From Vitellaria paradoxa (Eukaryota; Streptophyta; Magnoliopsida; Ericales; Sapotaceae): 64,000 bases of DNA. Below the pieces are notes generated by a model that was given only the letters and a program-made list of their open reading frames with translations, had not been told where the DNA came from and did not search any database. The position numbers and the translations under genes are program-made. Location of the stretch: assembly GCA_019916065.1 (NCBI GenBank), contig CM034237.1, positions 44,723,084 to 44,787,083 of the forward strand. The letters are read 5' to 3'. Below, in pieces: positions 35,057 through 45,315 of the stretch (position 1 is the stretch's first letter; each line of letters begins with the position of its first letter).

Positions 35057-38000
35057 CTTTTCTTCTTCTACCGTTAACCTCAAAACAGAGTATGAAATAT
35101 GAAGGGAGAGAGAGGCCTTACGTGTTTAAAGTTATCGAAGATGGGTATATATCCATAGAACTGGGACTACCAATTTTTGGTTCACAATTTTTCTCGAAAA
35201 TGTACACATCTTAGCTTTAATTACATTTTCATTTAATCTAACTCTTAGAGTAGGATTTACCATTTCAAATCGGACTTTCCACGAGAAGCACTAACAACAT
35301 ATCCCCTCCATTTTTCACTATTATGTTCATAGAGATTGACTTTGAATGACAATTGATCATGGTTAATTATGTGCTTAGATCTTCAATTATTGTCTAAGTA
35401 CAACAAGTTGAGGCATCTAGATTTGAGTTTTAATAGGTTCGACAAAGACGCCTTGTCACACCCATTTAGGATATAACCGGTCGAACACTTTAAACCTTAG
35501 TTTAAAGAACACGCAAACCTAATTCTCATCCAACCAAAATTTTACTAAAGAACCTTCAATGAAAAGTAAACTTGCCATTTAAAATTTATGAGGACAAATA
35601 AAATGTTCAGTTAACATTTCAAACTCAAAACAATTAATTAACAGTAATTAAAATATTCTAAATCATCAAACTCTAATCTAGCTACCAAAATAAAATCCAT
35701 CAATTAAATGTGAAGTTGTTCCTAAGAGGCGACAACTTAAAAAAAGTCGATAACTAGAATTCAGTTAATTAAATAGCAAAAATTTTTTCATCATTCTCAT
35801 TGTGGACTCTCAAGTTACCGAATGACATCCACTTTAACTATTTAGCAGTTCAATACTTTAAAAAAAAAGTCGATAACTAGAATTCAGTTAATTAAATAGC
35901 AAAAATTTTTTCATCATTCTCACTGTGGACTCTCAAGTTACCGAATGACATCCACTTTAACTATTTTTTGTGAGGTCGTAGAAACTATTCCAATAGACTG
36001 TAGAATCGTTCCAACGGATTCGCGCAACCAACTTTCGTTCAAATGGTTTTCTACAATTCATTTGGACAGATTGTAATGCAAATAAGTCATGACTGTTTAA
36101 AATTTTGAATCCGTCTAAATAGAAATCTAATTCGTCAGAACGAGAATCTTACTATTTATCTCCAAAAAACGTGGTTTGAAATGTGTGGACTAAACACAAA
36201 AAATTTTCCTAAACCACATTTTATCTCATTCTATCTCACTTTTTATTACTCCAAACTCACGCTAAAATAAATTGCATATGTATTGATATATTTCAAACCT
36301 AATCAATTTGCTACTATTATTGTTTCGTTTGAGTGATGAAAAATTTTAAAAAACATAATATTAAAATATCTTAAAAATTATTTTTTTTATTTCACTATAT
36401 AAATTACAAATTCATAACTTATCTTATTTTATTTTAATTTACCTTATTTTATCATTATAAAAGCACCCTATATATTAGATAATATAAACGAATCAAAAGC
36501 ATTCTCTTTTTACTCTTTCCAAGAATGTCAGTTTGGTTCGCTGGGATTGACAGACATGCAGGGAATAAATAATTATATATATTGGTGAAATTATACATTT
36601 ATTTAAATTGATGTGTCTTTTTATGAATAGCTGTTATCTTTTTTCGTCACCATCATTGAAGGCTATTGCCTTTTAGCATATATAAAAATCCCTTATAAGA
36701 TAACAAACCCAAAATATATAAATACAAATAATTATTCTTTCTAGTAATTTTTGAAAAATACTCAAAACACAGCGTGGTAGCATTGTCTCACCCTTATCCT
36801 TATGGTACCTTGTGATAAAATTAGTTACAAGAAAATTTATTAATTTGGTAAAATACTTCTGCACACGAAAAGGAATTAATTTAATTATAATGCAATTCTG
36901 ACCCTTTATATATTTAAATATATATCTCAAATTGGGAAATTTGAAAACTTTGAAGCTAATTTATAAAAATAGAAAACATAAAACTAGAAGAAACCCTTGT
37001 TCAAAGAAAAGGTCAATATGGGGTGCATGGTTGTATGCGAAAGCAATGTTTTTAAAGCCACAGCTTTCCCATCTAATTTTGGATTTCATTTCTCTTATTT
37101 CATAAGTTGCTTTTTTGATTATTTTTTTAATGACCTTTTACCAAATTTTAATTTTTTTTATCAAAAATTGTTTAGAAATACTTGAAATATAAAGAGAAAA
37201 TTCTAAAAGAATTAATTTTTGCATTAACAATTTAATTTTAATGAACTAAAAAGCAAAAATTTTTGTTATATTGAACTTTCTCTACATGTGGCATAAAAAC
37301 TCGTTACACTTGGTAGAGAACCCACCCAGGTACACAATTATACCTAGAATAAAAGTTTATGTATCTAGAGTTTCAAATTTTTAGTTTATTAAAACAAAAT
37401 TTTTTATTCAAATTTTACTCCTTATTTTTAATTTTTTAAAAAAACTACTAATTAAGTAGCTATTTGTTTTTATCAAAATAACTTTTTCAGAATTTTTTTT
37501 CTATTTTATTTGTTGATCTTTTTAACATATTTAAAGCACTCCAAATTGAACAAAAGAATAAAAAAAAAAAAAAGAAAAAGTTTCTTCCAAACAATCCTTG
37601 GCGTCAAATAATAGTCCCCAACCTCTTCCTCCCCGGTCCCGCCCGCGCCCCCGCCCCCAAGAAACACTTGCACTATTACATGCGCGCGCCATTGCCGCTA
37701 ATATAATCTATCTCGCAGAGAGTTCAGACATAAATTTATAAAATAAATCTTCATACATGAAAAATTATAAAATTTTTTAAAAATAAAAATTACTAATAAA
37801 AAATTATAAGTTATTAATATTCTATCACTTAAACAGACTTTGATCATATAATCAAAGTCTAAACCTGTTTGAAAAAAAAATTACCAATTAAACAAAATAA
37901 TGAATAATGCATATTTATTAATATATTTATTTTATTTTTAATATTAGTATTTCATTATAATTCAACTTGTTTTAATAAAACCTCATTTTTTCTTGGAATT

Positions 38001-38830
38001 ACTTTTCATCAAAATTTTGATGCAAATTATATTAAAAAATATATGAAGGTTTATTTCAACAATATGTAGAAAACCAATTAAAATTTTTAAATAAAAGCAA
38101 TACGTGAATAACTAACTAAAATTTTTAAATAAATAAAATAATATAAACAAGATAGAAAAATGAATTCGTGCAAAATCATATAACATGTGAACGCATAAAA
38201 AAAAACTTACAATATTCTTTTAAAGTTAATTAAAAGGAAAGAATAGAAACAGAAGGATTGATAAACTTTATTTTTAATTTAAAATTTATAAATTATCAAT
38301 TTCAAATACATGATATTTCAATAATTATTTTAGTTAATATTGCAGCTAAACAAAAAATAAATTGGCATGTTATTATTCCAACATGTTTAAAATTTTATTC
38401 CCTTAATAGATGAACTTTTAGTAAAAAAGAATTCCCCGTGTATTATAAAATTTATGTGGTCGTATTCTGTGAATCTTATTCATATGTGTTTAATCAGTAA
38501 AAAATAAAAACATTATACAAATGTGGATTATGCCGCTTTACAGGTATTTTTTCTTTTTTGATAATTCAAGATATTTGGAATAATTTATACATATTTTAAC
38601 TAATTTTGAAATGTTGAAATTAATAACCGAATAAATTTTCGGTGTCACAAGAATTTTTTTGGGGGAGGGGGGGGGGGTTGTGGGGAAGACGTTTCGAGCT
38701 TGGAAGCATTAGGGTGCAGCCCCCGAGTCCCAGCGTACCGCCAACTCACCCAGACGGTTGGGTTACTTTACACGCATTTTAAGTCCTCCAAAATCTCAAA
38801 ATCCCCTTTAAGTCCTCCATCTCTTCCATT
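35057..38830. other. intergenic AT-rich DNA without genes
   Basis: No gene is supported. It holds the tandem duplication at 35738-35966, a GC-rich patch at about 37610-37715 (CCCGCCCGCGCCCCCGCCCC inside), a G-rich homopolymer at 38661-38678 and a GC-rich patch at 38690-38765 just upstream of the defensin-like gene promoter. Only short, stop-interrupted ORFs are present. Confidence 0.45.
35738..35966. repeat. tandem duplication of about 105 bp (123-bp period)
   Basis: The segment beginning AAAAAAAGTCGATAACTAG and ending CATCCACTTTAACTATTT is present at 35738-35843 and about 35860-35966, with essentially one substitution (CATTGTGG versus CACTGTGG). Confidence 0.88.
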
Positions 38831-38838
38831 TCTGCGTC

Positions 38839-38846
38839 TATATAAA
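38839..38846 (+). promoter_or_regulatory. TATA box of the defensin-like gene
   Basis: CTATATAAAC at 38838-38847 matches the plant TATA consensus. It sits 79 bp upstream of the first ATG, which would place transcription start near 38870 and give a 5' leader of about 45-50 nt. Confidence 0.65.
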
Positions 38847-38917
38847 CATGCATACAGATTTGATTTCCAATAGCTTAATTTCCTATCCTCCTACTATTAC
38901 TGCCCTGTAAGAGAGAA

Positions 38918-40126
38918 ATGAGGAGCACAAAAATGGGTTGTCGGGCCACTGGTTTTAGCTGCTGCTGCTGCTTCTTCTTCTTCTTCTTCTTCTTCACTTT
39001 CTCTGTGGTCTTCCAAGTAGCCACCATGAGCATACCAGCCGTTGGAGCTTCCAAGGAATTCAAAGTGGCTGACGCTCCAGATGATGCTGCAAAGAAGAGA
39101 TTCCACGTTGGAGATTTGCTTCGTGAGTTTCTTCCAATCATGTTTTATTTTTATTTTTTCACTTCCTTTTAATTATCGGTTTTTCTTTTCTTTTCTTTTT
39201 TGTTTGTCGGGCATATGTACGTGTGTATATATGGCGTCTGTTTAGTTCATTCAAGGGATTTGGTTATACCTCTTATATATGTTAATTTGTTGAAAGATCA
39301 ATCTATACATAAACGCAATGTTGGTTACAAACAATTAAGTTTCTAATGGATAATTGAAATAATCCACAACTTTTCTTTTATATTTGTGAATTTTTTAATT
39401 TTTTTTATAGTTAAGTGGGGAGAGGCTCAGGTTTTGAACCAAGTGGTGAGCGGCCAAATGAGGGCCTCAGCCACCGGGCTAAGAGGCTCGCTCATATTTG
39501 TGAATTAGTAATACTATATAATTAGAAAAAATTGCTAGAATATTGTTTCAAGTTTTTTGTGGGCATATTAAAAACAACAAATTATAAAAGTAATTTGTTA
39601 TTACTAATTGTTATTACCGCATCTTTTTGGTAATTTTTTCTCAGATATATATATATATATATTTTGTGAAATCATTATATGCCTCTATAATAATACATAG
39701 TCACCCGCACGGGTTAGTTCAGGGGAGCAGGGGCCGACTTGGAGAGTGGGTATGCTTTCCACGTCTCGGGTTCGAATCCCTTTCTGGGCGCTCGGTTTTA
39801 TCGGTGGCCGTGTCTTACGGGGTGGTGCGCTCGCCCGGAGGTTTTACTCGCGACGGTTCACCAGCAAGAGGTTTCCTTCGTATCAAAAAAAAAAAAAAAA
39901 TGATACATAGTCGGCGCCACACTTATAATCACTCTGTAAATGGATGACAGGTGTGTTGGATTCTGGGCGTTTTACAGAAGGGCGGTGCCTGGATGCTTTA
40001 ATCCCAATTGACTTATGCACCGAAGAAATTTGCTTCGGCATGTGTGAATCCCAACATTACAGGAAAATATACTCAGCAAAAGGTGCGCGTGACAATACTT
40101 GTCATTGCACCTACGAATGTTTCTGA
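38918..40126 (+). CDS. secreted cysteine-rich defensin-like protein, two exons
   Basis: Exon 1 (38918-39122) encodes a signal peptide with Cys and Phe runs (CCCC then F8, built from CTG and TTC repeats), then SKEFKVADAPDDAAKKRFHV. It ends at a consensus donor (C|GTGAGT). The acceptor ATGACAG at 39944-39950 joins in phase to exon 2 (39951-40126), giving a protein of about 126 residues. Exon 2 has seven cysteines spaced C-x9-C-x4-C-x3-C-x18-C-x-C-x3-C, ending CHCTYECF. The C-x3-C and C-x-C-x3-C pairs and the late Ala-x-Gly match plant defensin-like (LCR/DEFL) proteins, which have eight cysteines and usually one intron after the signal peptide. Here the Gly-x-Cys cysteine is Arg (GAR). The exon 1 tail is unusually long and resembles phytocyanin N-termini (KEFKV..KRFHVGD). 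Such proteins are typically antimicrobial or reproductive signalling peptides; no role can be assigned here. A second in-frame ATG at codon 6 has a better start context. The splice model is inferred. Confidence 0.62.
39393..39493 (-). mobile_element. short SINE with 13-bp TSD, inside the defensin-like gene intron
   Basis: ATATTTGTGAATT flanks the unit exactly (39380-39392 and 39494-39506). On the minus strand it has an A-box-like TAGCCCGGTGGCTGAGG, a B-box-like GGTTCAAAACC and an A-rich 3' end. It is a complete small retroposon of about 101 bp. Confidence 0.8.
39703..39902 (+). mobile_element. tRNA-derived SINE with poly(A) tail and 10-bp TSD
   Basis: ATACATAGTC occurs at 39693-39702 and 39903-39912. 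The unit has an A-box-like GGTTAGTTCAGGGGAGC, a B box GGGTTCGAATCCC (about 39769-39781), a GC-rich body and a 16-A tail (39885-39900). The right TSD ends only 38 bp before the predicted splice acceptor of the defensin-like gene, so the insertion sits in the branch-point region. Confidence 0.87.
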
Positions 40127-40136
40127 AATTACTGTC

Positions 40137-40643
40137 CGTAAGGTTTGATAGTGATGAATTCAAATAAAATCTTAAATTAAATATGATAAAATTGATATAT
40201 TTCTTAAATAAAAGAGAAGAGACGATTTGAATCAAGGTTGGAGTAAAGATTTTTTTTCTTACCCTGGACTATTAAATAGAGATATTTTTATAAGATAAGT
40301 TGAAAATTTTACGAACTGTTATTAATTTTTACTCAATTTTTGAGGAAATTGTGAGGCTGTTTTATTTTTATAGTACTATCAATAAATTATAAGAAGAATA
40401 GAAAAACAAATAGAGACAAACATTAATAAAAGCTGAGAAAAAATTAATACAAGCAGAAAAGAAAGAACAACAATTACTCATAAAAAGAGAAAAAAAAAAC
40501 TAGACCAGCAATTACTCATATAAAAAAAAAAAAAAAAAAAAAAACAAGATGGTCGGCAACAGACAATTACCCATAGTAATAATAATTAAAAAATAAAAAA
40601 GAGAAAGAAAAAGGAGCCGGCTACAGCTTTGTTTCCTTTCGTA

Positions 40644-40684
<41 letters not shown>

Positions 40685-43600
40685 GTAAACAAGGCTTAAA
40701 AAGTTACAAGCACATGCTTGTAATAGCACAGGTTTGTAATATACTTATCGGTAGAATACAAAAGTAAAAGTTTGTTCAGAATTCCAAACAAATTCACGGC
40801 AATTGGAGAGACATATATGTATAAAGAGAGAGAAAGTGTGTGCAAGAACAACTTCCCAAAGAGAGAGGGAAAGAGGGACTACAAGAACACATAATTGAAA
40901 AAGTAAAAAAGAAAAATTATGAAGTTGTATTCAAACAGATAGGTAGTCTTAATATTTGTTTTAGCCTTTTTTAGGAGGCTTTTAAGGCTACTAATTTATT
41001 TTTAATTTTTAAGATATAATTGGGTTATGAACTAGATATTATATTGGGCCACATATAATTATATTATGATATTTTAAATTACTACTACTAAAAAAATTTT
41101 GAGCCAAAATTTTAACCTAACTATAGCCCACCTAAGCCCCAATATCCCTCCGCCCCTGATTTGAATGCTTCCTAAGTTGAATGAAACTTAGGACTTTTCC
41201 AAAAGAATGAAGATATATTTGAGAGAACAATATCTAAATTAATAAGGGATCTTAAAGATATTGAAAAGGAAATAGAAGATTGAAAACTGAAAAAAAAAAA
41301 AAAGGTCAGGCAGTGCACCTTGCAGCCAAGACGTAAAAAAGGCAATCGTTCGACCTTTTTGGCAGTATACCTTGCAACATGGTGCAAGGAGCGTAATGGT
41401 TGGAGTGAATTATTTTATTAAAAATTCTGTATTTGTTTAGGAAATTTATTTTTGGGAAATCTATTTATATATTTGAGTCCTAATTAGAATAAAATTTTGT
41501 AAGTCCATATATATGCACACAAGTTTAATGTACAATATGAAACTGAAGAGGTATATTATAGAGTCTTATGAGAGAGAGAATTTTTCCTTTCTAAGCTTAT
41601 AAATCTTTCTCTTATTTTTCTATATATTCTTTTTTTACTTTTTGTGCGAAGTAAAAAGTCCACTTGTAGGGTTTATCAAGTGAATCAAGTAAGAGTGACA
41701 AAAGGATTTGTGTGAGTGAATTGTAGAGAGTCTGAGTAGAGTCTTGTAACCTGTTGATAGTGGAATTTGTAATTAAGTTTTTTTTTTTCCCCTTTGAAAG
41801 GGTTTTCCTCGTTAATTCCCTAGTGTTATTTTCTTTATTCTGTGCGTGAATGCTTGATTTGAAAATTTTTAATTGGTATCAGAGTATGTCACTCTATGTT
41901 CTTGAGTAAGATCAAATTTGAATCAATTGATCCACTTTTTAAATCCCTAAGCGACACTGAAATATCAAATTATGAGAATTATGACTCTGAATATGAATTT
42001 GACAATAACCTTCAAGAAGCCTGCAGTCGACTTTTCAAGGAATGCTGTGGATTGAAGAAACAAAGAAAAGCCCAGCACCAAAAAAATAGTATGCTGAGGA
42101 ATGAAAGAGATGCTTTGAAAATTGAGAATGAAAAACTCTCAGTGAGTCATCTTCTTTAGAATTTGATAAAAATTCTCAATCTCAAAGTATAGAAAAGATG
42201 AAAGCAAAGCTTGATGAGAAAAATACAAAGCTTGAAGAAAATGAGAAAATTATAGAGGGACTTCAAGCAAAGAGTTAGAAGATAAAATAAAGCATGACGG
42301 CAAGATAATTGAAAAGATGAACTCCAATTCAAATAGGTTTAACAAAATTTGGTGCAAACAGAGACCACATAGAGATAAATCTGGCCTTGGATACACTGAA
42401 AAGAAGACCATGCCAGCAGGTCTTCCACTTTTTACAGAAACTCCAAAGATGTTTCCGAAGTATGCTGCAACCCCACTAAAGAGGAGTGCACTGCAAATCA
42501 AACATCAATGATATCCTCCTCTCATGGTAAAAGGTATACACTTTGCTAAACCCCAATCATTTGTACCTATTTGTCATTATTGTGGCATCAAAGGCTATAT
42601 TCGCCCCTACTTGCCATAAACTTTATGGTCTTCCTTTGAATTATGTGAAAATTTTTTTCAAAAGTCAAAATCCTAGAATTCTCATGACAAATAGGTTTCA
42701 AACTCTTTCTAATTTTTTTTGAAAATAATTTTAAAAATTCACATCAATTTCAAAAACCAAAAAATTTGAATTTCAAATATCGATAAAAATCAAAGACATG
42801 AGAAAAATATTATCAAGGCTACCTTTCCAAAAACTATAGTTGTTTGGGTTCGAAAATATGATCTTTTTATCAAATCTTTCGACTACTTTCGTTTTGAATC
42901 TCGTACGAAGTTTTTGGGTATTTGTGCACATTTCTAATTTTATAAAAATAAAAAAGATAGGAGTTTATTATTTAATTTGAAGATATTTTATAACTTATAT
43001 CTCCTTATATGTGTATCAATTATTAAGTTAAATAAATTTGTAATGGATTAAAAATTTGTACTTTCATTTAAATTGAAAAGAAGTGTTTTGGTAGATTTTG
43101 TCATAATTTTGATATGCTTCTTTAAACACTTAACTGATTTTGCATATAACTTTTTCTCCATAGATCTTGAATTACTGTTTGATGGATTTTAAAAAATATT
43201 AAAGAGCAAATAAAAATAAATAAATAAATATCGCCTGTCTTAGAAAAAGCTACCGATGAGACTAGTGAGAAGCCCCTTAATGACTTACTGATTGTTAAGG
43301 GAAAAGCTACTCACCCATAAATGTATGAAAACTGTCAGGACCTTGAAAGGGATATACATAAAGAATTGTAGCTGGATAAAAAAAAAATTGCGGTTGGATA
43401 AACAAATAAAAAATAAATTTGCTCTCAATTTATTCAATACATCAAATGTAATCTCTTGATCTTATGATTTGTTTGAGGGAGAGCATCTATGTTTGATTAG
43501 TTATAATTTCACACATGCACAAACATTTTCTTTCGATTTTATGGTTTAATTCATCTCATGACGCAGACTTGGAGATTTATGTGGAAAGATGAATTTTTGT

Positions 43601-44876
43601 TCATCTAAATTTATAAAGATTGAAGGATTGATTTACATATTTGGACAAAGGTGAAGTAAAATTTTTTTAATCTATTTAACGGACTTCCCCATCATTTTTC
43701 ATTTTTATATTATTTAAATTTTTTTATGCACAAAACTGGCCCTACAAGAATTTTCTACGAGAGATTCGCATGGAAGACACTAAAAGGCTGAAGTCTTGAG
43801 CAAATCCAGTAATCTGTTTTCGATCTATTTTCTTGTTCCTTTATCATTTTGTGAGCTTGTCAATTCATATCAAAAAAGGGGAGTAGAAAATTTCAAAATT
43901 TACGATTTTGCTTTAATATTTTGTGGACTTGTGATCTTAGAACTTGAACTTGGAATTTGAACTTAAATATTGTTTAAAAATTTTTGCCATGTGATGTCTT
44001 ACTGTATTTGTTCAAGTATTGCAGATTTAACAGATTTATTTTGAAATTTAATTTAAAATTTGATATGGAATTGCTAAGGGAGAGATTGTAAGGTTTTATA
44101 ATGACAAATCTTTACAAAATCTTAAATTAAATATGGCAAGATTGGCATGTTTCCCAAATTGAAGAGAAAAGAAGATTTGAATATTTCCTAAGTTGAATAA
44201 AACTCAAGACTTTCTGAAAGAATGAAAATACACTTAGAAGAATAATGTTTAAATCAACAAGGGATTTTGAAGATATTGAAAGGGAAACAAAAGATTTAAA
44301 GTTGAAAAAAAAAATAATAAAGCAATGCATCTCGCAACCAGAGCATAGGGAAGGCGGTCCTTTAACCTTTTGGCAATATACCTTGCGGCATGGCGCATGA
44401 AGCGCGGTAGTTTGAATGAATTATTTTATGAAAAATTCTATTTCCGTTTATGAAATTTATTTTTAGGAAATCTGTTTATATATTTGAGTCCTAATTGGAA
44501 TAAAATTTTGTAAGCTATCTATATGCATCCAAACTTAATGTACAATATGGAACTGAAGGGACATATCATAGAGTATTGTGAGAGAGAGAATTTTTCCTTT
44601 GTGAGCTTATAAGTCTTTCTTTTATTTTTCTTTATATTCTTCATTTACTTTATATGAGAAGCAAAAAGTTCACTTGTAGGGTTTATTGAGTGAATCAAGC
44701 AGGAGTGACGAAATGATTTGTGCAAGTAAATTGTAGAGAGTCTGAGTATAGTCTAGTAACTTGTTGATAGTGAAATTTGTATTTGAGGTTTTTTTCCCTG
44801 TGAAAGCATTTTCTTGTTAATCCCTTGGTGTTATTTTCTTTACTTAGTGTGTAATTGCTTGATTCGGAAAATTTCA
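40137..44876 (+). mobile_element. degenerate Ty1/copia-type LTR retrotransposon
   Basis: The 5' LTR (40137-41871, enlarged by a nested hAT element) and the 3' LTR (44087-44876, 790 bp) are diverged copies. Shared landmarks include CCTAAGTTGAAT, AAGATATTGAAA, TTTTTCCTTT and CACTTGTAGGGTTTAT. A primer-binding site TGGTATCAGAGT at 41874-41885, matching initiator-Met tRNA use, follows the 5' LTR. A purine tract (AAGGGAGAGA) precedes the 3' LTR. Flanks CTGTC (40132-40136) and CTATC (44877-44881) are a 5-bp TSD with one mismatch. The interior is mostly decayed: a gag-like ORF at 41896-42159 with a coiled-coil-like Glu/Lys stretch, and a zinc knuckle remnant near 42565-42620 (CHYCGIKGYIRPY, frameshifted). 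No reverse transcriptase or integrase was recognised. It starts 10 bp after the defensin-like stop codon. Confidence 0.8.
40233..41158 (-). mobile_element. non-autonomous hAT-type element nested in the 5' LTR
   Basis: The insert interrupts the LTR relative to its 3' partner and is flanked by ATTTGAAT (40225-40232 and 41159-41166), an 8-bp TSD. Its ends, CAAGGTTGGAG from the left and CAGGGGCGGAG from the right on the opposite strand, match at 8 of 11 positions, as hAT ends do. The 926-bp interior has no transposase and contains poly(A), (TA)n and GA-rich tracts, plus three copies of a CAATTAC(T/C)CATA motif around 40470-40575. A related CAGGGGCGGAGG motif occurs at about 61877. Confidence 0.72.
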
Positions 44877-44893
44877 CTATCAATATATATGAT

Positions 44894-45308
44894 TAGGAGT
44901 GGAAACGAGCCGAATCAAACCGAGCTTTAACTTATTCAAACTCGGCTCAGGTTTTTTTATACTGAGCTCGAGCTTGATTCGAGCTTTTATATAAACTCGA
45001 GCTCGGCTCGATAAAGAAGAATTTAAGCTTGAGCTCGGCTTGCGAATAGTTCGATTAAACCAAAACGACGCCGGTTTAATTTAAAATATAATAAATAAAA
45101 TATTATAAAAATATAATAAAAATATTATTAAAAATATATATATTATTTTAACGAGCCTGCTCACGAACTTTTGAGCCGAACTTTTCTAGGTTCGAACTCG
45201 AGCTGTAATCTAAACAAGTCATAAATCAAGCACGGTTTGAACTTACTTTAGTCACAAGTCGAGTTCGAGCCGAGCTCAAATAACTCGTGAACAGCTCGAT
45301 TTGTTTCC
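44894..45308. mobile_element. hAT-like MITE rich in GAGCTCG motifs
   Basis: Inverted ends GTGGAAACGAGCCGAATC (left) and, reverse-complemented from the right, ATGGAAACAAATCGAGCT flank an AT-rich centre. Arms are rich in GAGCTCGAGCTCGGCTCG-type sequence. ATATGAT is duplicated at 44887-44893 and 45309-45315. It inserted 17 bp past the end of the copia-type LTR element. Confidence 0.68.
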
Positions 45309-45315
45309 ATATGAT

